Shown here piece after piece: positions 17,107 to 25,658 of a DNA stretch of 64,000 nucleotides. The translations under genes were made by a program, and so were the position numbers. How positions within the stretch are numbered: position 1 is the first letter of the stretch; every line of letters starts with the position of its first letter. The stretch is taken from assembly GCA_021647985.1 (NCBI GenBank), contig JAKITQ010000007.1:1-64000 (forward strand), read 5' to 3'. Below the pieces are notes generated by a model that worked only from the letters and a program-made list of their open reading frames with translations, made no database searches and was not told the origin of the DNA. This stretch comes from Flavobacteriaceae bacterium (GTDB taxonomy: Bacteria; Bacteroidota; Bacteroidia; Flavobacteriales; Flavobacteriaceae).

Positions 17107-18132
17107 TTAATATTTTTGAGAGTATGATGTGTAAAGCATGTTGTTTTCCCCTCGAATTTCCATTTTTACTAGGTTTTTTTTGAAATCAATTTTTAAGATA
17201 CCAAAATTTTTATTTGCAACGACATCCTTAATTCTGTATTTGTTTTTTTCTTCTTTAAATGTTGTGTAGCTATGCGTTAATCCACTTGAAGTGAAATCAA
17301 TTAATGGGTAATTCATACCTGTTATGGTATCTTTTGAGATTTCGGCAATATGTCTATCTCCGGATAAGATAATAACACCCTTTGCTTTTGATTTAGAAAT
17401 TATTTGTTTTAATTTATCTACCTCATGCGGCATGTTACCCCAGCTTTCAAACCCGTGTTCAAATGATAAAAATTGTACACTGCTCATGATGATGTTGAAA
17501 TTTGCTTTTGAGCTATTTAATTCATTTTCTAACCAATTCCATTGGGCTTCGCCAAGCATACTGCCTTCTCCGTATTTGTTTGGGATGTATCGTTTTATAC
17601 CTGTTGTATCGGTAGTTAAATTATTTCTAAAATATCTTGTATCTAAAATTATAATATTAATTGTGTTTTGACCAAAATTGTATTTTCGACTATGATATAT
17701 ACCTGCATATTTTCTTCTGTCATCATTTTTGTCAACATCAAAAAAATCTAAAAATAACTGTTGTACACTATCTTTTTTTGGATATGCAATTCCTCCATCA
17801 TTTAAGCCATAATCATGGTCGTCCCAAGTTCCTATGACAGGTACTTGTTTTTTAAAATTTACATAGGAAGCATCGTATTTTTGTTTGTTGTAATTTTTTT
17901 TCATGAATTCCATATCATCCGTATCAGAATAGATAATATCTCCTCCCCAAACAAAAACATCTGGATCGTTTTTTAATATTTCGCTCCACAAATTATTTTT
18001 AAGATTTTGATTATTACATGAACCAAAAGATAATATAAATTGATTTTTAGACAAATCCTTATTGTCTTCAGTTTTGTCACAAGAGATAAATAGAAGACCT
18101 AAAATAAATATATAAAAAGTATAAAATTTCAT
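17107..18132 (-). CDS. PhoD-like alkaline phosphatase/metallophosphoesterase lipoprotein
   Basis: A 341-aa exported metallophosphoesterase. A lipobox (LLFISC, Cys near residue 19) marks it as a lipoprotein. The PhoD-type metal sites are visible: [36 protein letters not shown], and [11 protein letters not shown] near the C-terminus. It probably releases phosphate from phosphodiesters or monoesters in the periplasm or at the surface. PhoD enzymes commonly respond to phosphate limitation; I saw no Pho-box here. Only a short unremarkable AT-rich spacer separates it from divergent nrnA. Confidence 0.87.
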   Translation of the reverse strand: MKFYTFYIFILGLLFISCDKTEDNKDLSKNQFILSFGSCNNQNLKNNLWSEILKNDPDVFVWGGDIIYSDTDDMEFMKKNYNKQKYDASYVNFKKQVPVIGTWDDHDYGLNDGGIAYPKKDSVQQLFLDFFDVDKNDDRRKYAGIYHSRKYNFGQNTINIIILDTRYFRNNLTTDTTGIKRYIPNKYGEGSMLGEAQWNWLENELNSSKANFNIIMSSVQFLSFEHGFESWGNMPHEVDKLKQIISKSKAKGVIILSGDRHIAEISKDTITGMNYPLIDFTSSGLTHSYTTFKEEKNKYRIKDVVANKNFGILKIDFKKNLVKMEIRGENNMLYTSYSQKY

Positions 18133-18223
18133 TAGAAATATTTTTTATAAAAATAAATAAAATTCGCTTCTAAAAAATTTAAAATCAACAATTTTCAAGT
18201 TTATGTTTTTCAATTATTAACTG

Positions 18224-18231
18224 TATATTCG
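18224..18231 (+). promoter_or_regulatory. Candidate -7 box for nrnA-gldI-PPIase run
   Basis: TATATTCG is one mismatch from TAnnTTTG and ends only six bases before the nrnA ATG, which would make the message nearly leaderless. It is listed as a candidate only. Confidence 0.35.
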
Positions 18232-18237
18232 CAAACT

Positions 18238-19257
18238 ATGAATTTAGATGATTTTCAAGAAATAAAAGAACTATTATCAGCTCCTAAAAAAATAGCAATT
18301 GTATCGCATAGAAATCCTGATGGAGATGCATATGGTTCTTCTTTAGCATTATATGGCTACTTATTAAAATTGCATCACGATGTCACTTTTGTGTCTCCAA
18401 ATGATAGTCCTAATTTTTTGAAATGGTTGCCCAGTGAAAATAAAATAGTAATTTTTGAAGATTCGACAGAAAAGGCAACAAAAATTTTAAAAGAAGCAAA
18501 AATTATTTTTATTCTAGATTTTAATGCTACACATCGAGTTGGTGAAAAAATGCAAAAAGTGTTGGATATTGTGCAACCCATTTTTGTAATGATTGATCAT
18601 CACCAACAGCCAGGAAATTTCGCTCAATTTACTTATGTAGACCCTAAGGTTTGTTCAACGAGCCAAATGGTTTATCAATTTATGGATAAACTCAACCATT
18701 TAAGTTTTATAGATAAAGATATTGCAACCTGTTTATATACAGGTATTTTGACAGATACAGGTTCTTTTAGATTTCCGGCAACAACAAGTGACACACATAG
18801 AATTGTTGCAAATTTATTAGATAAAGGAGCGAGTAATTCAGAAATATATAATAACATTCATAATGATAGTACCTATAGCCGATTACAATTATTGGGTAAA
18901 GCCTTGCAAAATATGAGAGTAATAGAGGCATATCAAACTGCTTATATTACTTTATCACAAAATGAATTGAATAGTTTTAATTATCAAAAAGGGGATACGG
19001 AAGGTTTTGTAAACTATGCATTATCCTTAAAAAACGTATTATTTGCAGCAATTTTTATTGAAGATAAAAAACAAAAAATCATAAAAATTTCTTTTAGATC
19101 GGTTGGCGATTTTTCTGTTAATGATTTTTCAAGAAATCATTTTAATGGTGGTGGTCACATAAATGCAGCAGGTGGTAAAAGTGAAGTTTCCTTAACAGAA
19201 ACGGTCACAAAATTTATAGAATTATTACCAAAGTATAAAAAAGAATTAAAGCTATAA
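18238..19257 (+). CDS. DHH/DHHA1 phosphoesterase (NrnA-like nanoRNase/pAp phosphatase)
   Basis: NrnA-type enzymes degrade very short RNA oligomers and may dephosphorylate 3'-phosphoadenosine 5'-phosphate. Motifs in order: VSHRNPDGDAYGSS (motif I), IFILDFNATHRVG (motif II), VMIDHHQQPGNF (the DHH motif III), TGILTDTGSFR (motif IV), and the DHHA1 signature NGGGHINAAGG. At 339 aa it is full length. It leads a three-gene run with gldI (two-base gap) and a PPIase; this gene order is familiar from flavobacteria. Confidence 0.9.
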   Translation: MNLDDFQEIKELLSAPKKIAIVSHRNPDGDAYGSSLALYGYLLKLHHDVTFVSPNDSPNFLKWLPSENKIVIFEDSTEKATKILKEAKIIFILDFNATHRVGEKMQKVLDIVQPIFVMIDHHQQPGNFAQFTYVDPKVCSTSQMVYQFMDKLNHLSFIDKDIATCLYTGILTDTGSFRFPATTSDTHRIVANLLDKGASNSEIYNNIHNDSTYSRLQLLGKALQNMRVIEAYQTAYITLSQNELNSFNYQKGDTEGFVNYALSLKNVLFAAIFIEDKKQKIIKISFRSVGDFSVNDFSRNHFNGGGHINAAGGKSEVSLTETVTKFIELLPKYKKELKL

Positions 19258-19259
19258 CA

Positions 19260-19796
19260 ATGCATAAATTATTTTTTTTATCAACGTTTATTTTTCTTGT
19301 CCTTTCGTGTTCGAAATCCGAACCTAGAAAACCTATTGTTCGAAAAACGAGCTCATTTATGCATGAGTCGATTGAACGAAATAAAGTTTTGAACAAATTG
19401 GAAGACGATATGATTCGTTTAAAGATGGAAAAAGATAGTTTGCATAGTTATATCAATTCTGAACACGGCTTTTGGTATTTTCATATAGATAAAGATACCT
19501 TAAATAGTAATTCTCCTATACCTGGAGAAGAGGTTGTATTTACCTATGAGATTAAAGATTTAGAGGGTTCCATTATTTATTCTAAAGAAGAATTGGGTGA
19601 GAAAAACTACTTTGTAGATAAAGAAGAATTAATTACAGGTTTGCAAGACGGGATTAAACTAATGAAAGAAGGTGAAACCATTGTTTTTCTTTTTCCATCC
19701 TATAAGGCATTTGGCTATACAGGTTTTGGTAGAGTCAAACCAAATCAGCCTTTGATTTATACAGTACAATTAAAACAAATTAAAACAATTAAATAG
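19260..19796 (+). CDS. gldI: Gliding-motility FKBP-type peptidyl-prolyl isomerase lipoprotein GldI
   Basis: GldI is a lipoprotein required for gliding in Flavobacterium johnsoniae and is thought to fold Gld/T9SS components in the periplasm. The lipobox is FLVLSCSKSEP (Cys17). After a helical linker, the C-terminal FKBP domain (about residues 85-178) shows VVFTYEIKDLEGSIIYS, EELITGLQDGIKLMKEGE and IVFLFPSYKAFGYTG. It lies between nrnA and a second PPIase, with two-base gaps on both sides. The T9SS cargo protease at 1609-3210 fits with this gene. The GldI name rests on context and architecture as well as motifs. Confidence 0.85.
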   Translation: MHKLFFLSTFIFLVLSCSKSEPRKPIVRKTSSFMHESIERNKVLNKLEDDMIRLKMEKDSLHSYINSEHGFWYFHIDKDTLNSNSPIPGEEVVFTYEIKDLEGSIIYSKEELGEKNYFVDKEELITGLQDGIKLMKEGETIVFLFPSYKAFGYTGFGRVKPNQPLIYTVQLKQIKTIK

Positions 19797-19798
19797 AA

Positions 19799-20905
19799 AT
19801 GAAAATTATTAAGTTAACATTATTGGTATTAATAGTAAGCTTATCTTCGTGTAAAACATCTAAATACAGTGATTTAGATGATGGCATGTATGCGGATCTA
19901 GTGACGGATAGAGGAGATATATTGTTGAAATTAGAATATGATAAAACACCTATAACGGTAGCAAATTTTGTTGCATTGACAGAAGGTACAAATGCGTTTG
20001 TAGATAAAGAGTTTAAAGGCAAACCTTTTTATGATGGATTAAAATTTCATAGGGTTGTAAAAGATTTTATGATTCAAGGTGGAGACCCAAGGGGTAATGG
20101 ATCAGGAGGTCCTGGTTATAAGTTCGAAGATGAGTTACCTATGGATGACGATGGTAATTTATTACTATCACATGATTCGGCAGGAACTTTATCTATGGCA
20201 AATTCTGGTCCAGGAACTAATGGCAGCCAATTTTTTATTAGCCATAAAGAGACTAAGTTTTTAGATGGTCGTCATACAGTATTTGGTCATGTAATTAAAG
20301 GGCAGGAGGTTGTTGATTCGATTCAAAAAGATGATATTATTAACAAGATAGCAATAATAAGAGTAGGGAAAGAAGCAAAGAAATTTGATGCCGCAAGTGA
20401 GTTTAATAATTATTTTGAAAAAATTGAAGAAGAAAAGAAAGTCCAACAGGAAAAAAAGGATAGATTAAAAGCTGAATTCTTAGAATTTATAAAAGAGAAT
20501 GAAGACAAAGCAACTGTTTTACCTTCTGGATTAAAAGTAATTAGTATGATTAAGGGTGATGGTGTTAAACCAACACTAGGTACGAAAGTAATGGTTAATT
20601 ATGCTGGGTATTTTACATCGGGTGATTTGTTCGACACTAATATTAAAGAAATTGCAGAGTTACATAGTAAATATGATCGCCGAAGAGATAAAATGGGAGG
20701 ATATAAACCTGTTCCGATGGATTATAGTCCGGATGCGCAATTAATAGCTGGTTTTAGAGAAGGTTTACAACAAATGAATTTTGGGGATAAGGTATTATTA
20801 ATCATTCCATCGCATTTGGCTTATGGTGAGCAAGGTGCAAGAGGGGTAATTCCGCCAAATACGGATTTACTTTTTGAATTAGAAATTGTGAAGGAAACTG
20901 AATAG
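19799..20905 (+). CDS. Cyclophilin-FKBP fusion lipoprotein (peptidyl-prolyl isomerase)
   Basis: A 368-aa double-headed prolyl isomerase. A lipobox (LSSCKTSK, Cys19) is followed by a cyclophilin domain (about residues 30-185) with FHRVVKDFMIQGGDPRGNG, GTLSMANSGPGTNGSQFFI and HTVFGHVIKGQEVVDSI. A coiled linker rich in Glu and Lys leads to a C-terminal FKBP domain (about 255-368) with VMVNYAGYFTSGDLFDTN and LIIPSHLAYGEQGARG. Two unrelated PPIase folds in one chain is unusual in general but seen in Bacteroidota. It is translated with gldI and probably serves the same exported proteins. Confidence 0.9.
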   Translation: MKIIKLTLLVLIVSLSSCKTSKYSDLDDGMYADLVTDRGDILLKLEYDKTPITVANFVALTEGTNAFVDKEFKGKPFYDGLKFHRVVKDFMIQGGDPRGNGSGGPGYKFEDELPMDDDGNLLLSHDSAGTLSMANSGPGTNGSQFFISHKETKFLDGRHTVFGHVIKGQEVVDSIQKDDIINKIAIIRVGKEAKKFDAASEFNNYFEKIEEEKKVQQEKKDRLKAEFLEFIKENEDKATVLPSGLKVISMIKGDGVKPTLGTKVMVNYAGYFTSGDLFDTNIKEIAELHSKYDRRRDKMGGYKPVPMDYSPDAQLIAGFREGLQQMNFGDKVLLIIPSHLAYGEQGARGVIPPNTDLLFELEIVKETE

Positions 20906-20984
20906 TGTCTATTTTCGACCAGGCACTAAACAATATTCCGATATATACCCAAATCATTTAGGTTTACGGGAGTTTTGGCGAAAG

Positions 20985-22013
20985 TTATTTTTTTCGATAT
21001 AAAGCAATCAATTTTTGAGTGGCCTCAAATGGCGTAGATTCATGATTTTCAATATTCTGAATTTGCTTTTTAAGCTCAATTTTTATTTTTTTATGTGTGT
21101 AAAAGTCGTCTTGTAATTGTTGATTGATACTTTGAATTAACCAATTTTTATTTTGATTCACCCTGTTATTTTTGAACCAATTATTTGATTTGGTGAGTTG
21201 AACAAATGCCAAAACAATTTGCCAAACTTCCTCAATACCATGATTATTTAAAGCGCTACAAGTAGTTACTTTAGGTATCCAATGATTTTCTTTTTGAGGG
21301 TAAAGGTGCAGTGCCCTACTAAATTCATTTTTAGCAAAATTTGCACTTTTAACATTTTCTCCATCTGCTTTATTAATTACAATGGCGTCGGCCATTTCTA
21401 TAATACCGCGTTTAATACCTTGTAATTCATCTCCAGCTCCAGAAATTTTTAGTAATAAAAAGAAATCGACCATAGATTTAACCAAAACCTCCGATTGTCC
21501 CACACCAACAGTTTCTATTAAAATGATATCGTAGCCCGCAGCCTCGCATAAAATGATGGCTTCTTTTGTTTTGTGAGCTACACCCCCTAGAGAATCACCT
21601 GCCGGACTAGGTCTAATAAATGCATTTTTATCATTTACTAAATTATCCATTCGGGTTTTGTCGCCTAGAATACTGCCTTTATGTACCGAACTACTTGGGT
21701 CAATAGCCAATACAGCGACCTTTTTATTTAAAGAAGTTAAAAGGGTTCCTAAGGCTTCAATAAATGTACTTTTACCAACTCCTGGCGCACCTGTGATACC
21801 TATCCGTATTGAATTGTTGGTGTAAGCTAAACATGATTTTATTAAGTTTGTAGCTTTAACTTTATCATTTTTATTGGTGCTTTCAATCAATGTAATTGCT
21901 CTGCTTAAATAGCTAATATTACCATTTAAAATTTCTTTCAAATACTGTGATGCAGTAATTGTTTTAGCATTTTTGTTTTTAATGGATTTTTTAAAATTTG
22001 ATTTTTGTATCAT
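20985..22013 (-). CDS. meaB: Methylmalonyl-CoA mutase-associated GTPase MeaB
   Basis: MeaB is a G3E-family GTPase that protects and reloads B12-dependent methylmalonyl-CoA mutase. The Walker A loop is GITGAPGVGKSTFIEALG (about residues 73-90), followed by AIDPSSSVHKGSILGDKTRM, IILIETVGVGQSEV and the guanine-specific VINKADGEN. At 342 aa it is of normal length. The mutase genes are not in the window. No terminator is clear between it and the convergent PPIase gene. Confidence 0.93.
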   Translation of the reverse strand: MIQKSNFKKSIKNKNAKTITASQYLKEILNGNISYLSRAITLIESTNKNDKVKATNLIKSCLAYTNNSIRIGITGAPGVGKSTFIEALGTLLTSLNKKVAVLAIDPSSSVHKGSILGDKTRMDNLVNDKNAFIRPSPAGDSLGGVAHKTKEAIILCEAAGYDIILIETVGVGQSEVLVKSMVDFFLLLKISGAGDELQGIKRGIIEMADAIVINKADGENVKSANFAKNEFSRALHLYPQKENHWIPKVTTCSALNNHGIEEVWQIVLAFVQLTKSNNWFKNNRVNQNKNWLIQSINQQLQDDFYTHKKIKIELKKQIQNIENHESTPFEATQKLIALYRKK

Positions 22014-22133
22014 TTTTCAATGGATCAATTCCGCGAAAGCGATAATAATGCTTAAATTTAAAATAAAAATATTTAAAGTTGAATTTTTTTTTAAAGAAAA
22101 TGCAACAGTTTATATTTTTACTCGTATTTATAA

Positions 22134-22313
22134 TACCTTAAATCCGCAAGGGTTTTCGTAGCGAAAAGTCTAAATGTCTGTTAGTGTTGGTCTAGCACAT
22201 AAAAAAGTAACACAGGCATGTCACTAGATATGGTGAGTAAGTTTTTTTGAGCATTGTCAACAACGATGGGCAGGTAGGCTTTGCAGTAGAAATACTCTTA
22301 CGGATTTAAGGTA
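22134..22313. mobile_element. 180-bp element with near-perfect terminal inverted repeats (MITE-like)
   Basis: TACCTTAAATCCGCAAG at the left end and CTTACGGATTTAAGGTA at the right end are inverted copies differing at one base. They bound about 180 bases with no ORF. This is the classic look of a miniature inverted-repeat element or a solo IS remnant. Flanking direct repeats are at best three bases and not convincing. It stands directly upstream of the decayed sigma-factor gene. The remainder of the meaB-to-sigma gap (22014-22133) shows nothing recognisable. Confidence 0.6.
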
Positions 22314-22330
22314 ATAGAAGATTTAATTCA

Positions 22331-22591
22331 ATGAATAAAAATTTACAGGCGCATTTGATTGAGAAATGCAAAAACAATGAAACTTTGGCTCAAATGCAAT
22401 TGTATGATTTGTATTGCAAGGCTATGTATAATACGGCTTGTAATTATATTAAAGATGATATTATTGCGCAAGATATTATGCAGGAAGCATTTCTTAAAGC
22501 GTTTGTAAAAATAGAATCTTTTACAGCTGAAGCTTCTTTTGGGTCTTGGTTAAAAAGAATTGTAATTAATCAAACTTCTGAAAGTGTATGA
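22331..22591 (+). pseudogene. Truncated ECF sigma-70 factor (region 2 only)
   Basis: The 86-aa product is a clear sigma-70 region 2: LYCKAMYNTACNYIKDDIIAQDIMQEAFLKAFVKIESF, then ASFGSWLKRIVINQT. It stops after SESV, just where the linker to region 4 should begin. Region 4, which binds the -35 element, is absent, so it cannot be a normal sigma factor. The next frame carries the tail of another protein, which suggests that one deletion joined the two. ECF factors of this kind are usually about 180 aa. Confidence 0.8.
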
Positions 22592-22796
22592 AAATAAAAT
22601 GGAAAAGAAGTTGCTGCAAATGGAAAAAGAAATGGAGGTGAAATATGCTAAAAAAATGAAAGAAAAAGGCGCGAAAATGTCTAAATTTAACATTAAAAAA
22701 AGATTGGTTATTAAAGTTCCTAGTGGAGCAACATTAAAAGTTGATTCACGATATGGTAAAATATCATTACCAGATAATATAAAGATTATAAATTAA
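22584..22796 (+). pseudogene. Remnant of a sigma-operon downstream gene (DUF4097-like repeat fragment)
   Basis: A 70-aa open stretch: a Lys/Glu-rich helix (MEKKLLQMEKEMEVKYAKKM) and then VIKVPSGATLKVDSRYGKISLPDNIK. The second part resembles the strand repeat of proteins encoded downstream of flavobacterial ECF sigma genes, where a phrase like VPxGAxxKxxxRYGxxxLPxN precedes a long beta-helix-like domain. Here it ends almost at once. It is out of frame with the truncated sigma factor and starts with GTG in the ORF track. I read it as the far end of the same deleted operon. Confidence 0.55.
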
Positions 22797-22841
22797 TTAT
22801 TGTAGGATAAACGCAAAACAGTTTGGTTTTTATTATATTAA

Positions 22842-22872
22842 AACATCTAAAATATTCTTTTAGGTGTTTTTT
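22842..22872 (+). terminator. Rho-independent terminator after sigma remnant
   Basis: AACATCTAAAA, a five-base loop and TTTTAGGTGTT form an 11-pair stem with one G-T pair, followed by a run of T. It separates the decayed sigma operon from cysS, and its survival fits the idea of a once-active transcription unit. Confidence 0.75.
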
Positions 22873-22900
22873 TTATTCAATATTTTAATAGAAATGTTCT

Positions 22901-22908
22901 TATCTTTG
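22901..22908 (+). promoter_or_regulatory. -7 promoter box for cysS
   Basis: TATCTTTG is an exact TAnnTTTG match, 31 bases upstream of the cysS ATG. Confidence 0.6.
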
Positions 22909-22939
22909 AAAACTTGTAAATAAACCTAATAAAGTAATA

Positions 22940-24400
22940 ATGCAAAGCCTAAAAATATATAATTCTCTAAGTAATAAAAAAGAAGTTTTTAAACCTATTA
23001 AAGATGGCTTTGTAGGTATGTATGTTTGTGGGCCAACAGTATACAGCAACGTACATTTGGGCAATGTAAGAACCTTTATGTCATTTGATATGATTTACAG
23101 GTACTTATTGCATTTGGGTTATAAAGTGCGTTATGTTCGCAATATTACAGATGCTGGTCATTTAACCGATGATGATGCCGAAGACAAAATATCTACCAAG
23201 GCTCGATTAGAAAAATTAGAACCCATGGAAATCGTACAAAAATACACCATTGATTTTCATAACATTTTACAAAAATTTAATAATTTACCTCCGAGTATTG
23301 AGCCAACAGCAACGGGGCATATTGTAGAACAAATAAAAGCGATTGAAACTATTATAGAAAATGGTTTGGCTTATGAGGTAAATGGATCTGTTTATTTTGA
23401 TGTAATAAAGTATAATAAAACGGAGAATTACGGTATTCTTTCTAAAAGAAAAATTGAAGATGCCATTGAAAATACAAGAGCTCTTGATGGGCAAAGTGAT
23501 AAAAAAAATGCACAAGATTTTGCTTTGTGGAAAAAAGCAGGGCCTGAGCATATTCAACGTTGGGATTCTCCTTGGGGAGTAGGTTTTCCTGGCTGGCACT
23601 TAGAGTGTACGGTAATGAGTTCTAAATACTTAGGTGAAGAATTTGATATTCACGGTGGTGGAATGGATTTAAAATTTCCACATCATGAATGTGAAATAGC
23701 ACAAGCCCAGGCTTGTAATCATGTAGCACCAGTAAAATATTGGATGCACGGAAATATGTTAACCATGAATGGAAAGAAAATGTCAAAATCAACAGGTAAT
23801 AATATTTTACCAAAGGAGATTTTTACAGGAGATAACCCAAATATTACCAAGGCTTATTCGGCAAGTGTAGCTAGATTTTTTATGATGCAGGCTCACTACC
23901 GCAGTGTTTTAGATTTTTCAAATGAAGCGATTATGGCGGCAGAAAAAGGTTTTAATCGTTTGATGGAAGCACTAAATTTATTGAATAAGTTGGAAACATC
24001 GGCGAATTCTTCTTTCGATGTGAGTAAATGGAAACAGCAATGTTATGATGCCCTGAATGATGATTTTAATACGCCAATATTAATTGCCAATTTATTTGAA
24101 GCGGTAAAAATTATCAATCTGATTCACGATCATAAAGAAACTTTAAACGAACAGGATTTAGATAATTTTAAACAGGCAATACACGCTTTTGTTTTTGATG
24201 TTATCGGACTTGAAAACACATCAATTTCTAACGATAATTCAGATAAATTAAATGGTGTTGTAGAAATTTTAATTGCATTGAGAAACCAAGCAAGAGAAGA
24301 TAAAGATTGGAATTTATCGGATAAGATAAGAGATGAATTAATAGCTTTAGGAATACAACTTGAAGATGGCAAAGAAGGCACAACATTTGCTATAAATTGA
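22940..24400 (+). CDS. cysS: Cysteinyl-tRNA synthetase
   Basis: CysS charges tRNA-Cys. The class I signature is present as [17 protein letters not shown] (HIGH equivalent HLGN) and KMSKSTGNN (KMSKS). Zinc ligands appear in the N-terminal [18 protein letters not shown] and [10 protein letters not shown]. The C-terminal helical anticodon-binding region is complete, giving a normal 486 aa. It begins a run with yidD, whose ORF in the track overlaps its stop by four bases. Confidence 0.97.
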   Translation: MQSLKIYNSLSNKKEVFKPIKDGFVGMYVCGPTVYSNVHLGNVRTFMSFDMIYRYLLHLGYKVRYVRNITDAGHLTDDDAEDKISTKARLEKLEPMEIVQKYTIDFHNILQKFNNLPPSIEPTATGHIVEQIKAIETIIENGLAYEVNGSVYFDVIKYNKTENYGILSKRKIEDAIENTRALDGQSDKKNAQDFALWKKAGPEHIQRWDSPWGVGFPGWHLECTVMSSKYLGEEFDIHGGGMDLKFPHHECEIAQAQACNHVAPVKYWMHGNMLTMNGKKMSKSTGNNILPKEIFTGDNPNITKAYSASVARFFMMQAHYRSVLDFSNEAIMAAEKGFNRLMEALNLLNKLETSANSSFDVSKWKQQCYDALNDDFNTPILIANLFEAVKIINLIHDHKETLNEQDLDNFKQAIHAFVFDVIGLENTSISNDNSDKLNGVVEILIALRNQAREDKDWNLSDKIRDELIALGIQLEDGKEGTTFAIN

Positions 24401-24432
24401 ATGAACTAGATTTTAATTGTTTTCTAAAAAGT

Positions 24433-24669
24433 ATGCTTAGAAAAATTTTAATATATCCTTTTGTTTTATTGGTGAAATTTTATCAGATTGCTATTTCACC
24501 ATATATACCAGCCAGTTGCAGATATACGCCTACTTGTTCACATTACACACTTGAAGCTTTAAAAACACATGGATTGTTTAAAGGTGGTTGGTTAGCGATT
24601 AAAAGAATATTTAGTTGTCACCCCTGGGGGGGGAGTGGTTATGATCCGGTTCCTGAGAAGAAAAATTAA
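24433..24669 (+). CDS. yidD: Membrane protein insertion efficiency factor YidD
   Basis: YidD is a small amphipathic inner-membrane-associated protein that aids YidC-dependent insertion. The family core is plain: [40 protein letters not shown], then [18 protein letters not shown] choose the ATG at 24433 ([10 protein letters not shown]), giving 78 aa, over the 24397 ATG in the track; the extra residues [12 protein letters not shown] are not family-like, although an ATG overlapping the cysS stop could couple translation. It lies between cysS and lgt. Confidence 0.9.
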   Translation: MLRKILIYPFVLLVKFYQIAISPYIPASCRYTPTCSHYTLEALKTHGLFKGGWLAIKRIFSCHPWGGSGYDPVPEKKN

Positions 24670-24727
24670 TTAGAATGGGTAAATTTATTTTCTTTAATAT
24701 ATATTTACCAGAACAAAAAAGAATAAA

Positions 24728-25537
24728 ATGATTTATTTGAGTATAGATTGGAATCCAAATATTGAACTATTTAAAATTGGTTCTTTCGCAATAAGATATT
24801 ACAGTTTAATGTTTGTGATCGCCTTTGTATTGGGCTTACAATTAATGAAACGAATTTTTATTAAGGATAATGTATCCATAGAAAAATTGGATTCATTTTT
24901 TATTTATGCTGTGGTTGCAGTTTTATTGGGGGCAAGAATTGGACATTTTTTATTTTATGATACAAAGTTTTTATTTGAACACCCTTTAGAAGTGCTATTA
25001 CCTGTAAGATTTAATCCTTTTCAATTTACTGGTTATCAAGGGTTAGCAAGTCACGGCGCCGTAATTGGGGTGTTGATTGCTATGTATTATTACAGTAAAA
25101 AGGTATTAAAAAAACCAATGATTTGGATTCTAGACAGAATAGGGATTCCGGTTGCCATTGGAGGTGTGTTTGTAAGAATAGGAAATTTAATGAACTCTGA
25201 GATTATTGGTAAACCAACCAACTCAGATTATGGATTTATTCTTAGGCAATTGGGAGAAGATTTTCCAAGGCATCCAACGCAATTGTATGAAGCTTTTGGT
25301 TATTTAATAACCTTTATTGTTTTGTATTTGGTTTATTGGAAAACGGATAAAAAAGAGAAATCAGGATATATTTTTGGTTTGTTCTTTGTCCTTTTATGGT
25401 CGGTAAGATTTATTGTTGAATTCTTTAAAGAAGCACAAGTAGATAATCGAGCAACTTGGGATTTGAATACGGGACAATTGCTAAGTATACCATTGGTATT
25501 ATTAGGGTTTTATTTTATGTTTAGGAAAACGAAATAA
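24728..25537 (+). CDS. lgt: Prolipoprotein diacylglyceryl transferase
   Basis: Lgt moves diacylglycerol from phosphatidylglycerol to the lipobox cysteine of preprolipoproteins, the first step of lipoprotein maturation. Seven transmembrane segments are visible. Signatures are GYQGLASHGAVIGVLIA with the essential His, and VRIGNLMNSEIIGKPT. At 269 aa it is normal. Many lipoproteins in this window (GldI, PhoD, VOC, glycine-zipper) would be its substrates. Confidence 0.95.
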   Translation: MIYLSIDWNPNIELFKIGSFAIRYYSLMFVIAFVLGLQLMKRIFIKDNVSIEKLDSFFIYAVVAVLLGARIGHFLFYDTKFLFEHPLEVLLPVRFNPFQFTGYQGLASHGAVIGVLIAMYYYSKKVLKKPMIWILDRIGIPVAIGGVFVRIGNLMNSEIIGKPTNSDYGFILRQLGEDFPRHPTQLYEAFGYLITFIVLYLVYWKTDKKEKSGYIFGLFFVLLWSVRFIVEFFKEAQVDNRATWDLNTGQLLSIPLVLLGFYFMFRKTK

Positions 25538-25658
25538 TTTTTGAGACCATCATAATGCCAAGAGATAGGGTTTTTACTGTTCTACCTCTTAGAAATGCTG
25601 TCAATTTTTAAAATTATCACGTAAAATATTTTTATGTAGCTTTCTTCAAAACAGTAAT

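Noticed and set aside
20906-20984. Terminator or regulatory RNA between PPIase and meaB
   Set aside because: No stem with a T-run could be drawn; only weak, short complementarity was found.
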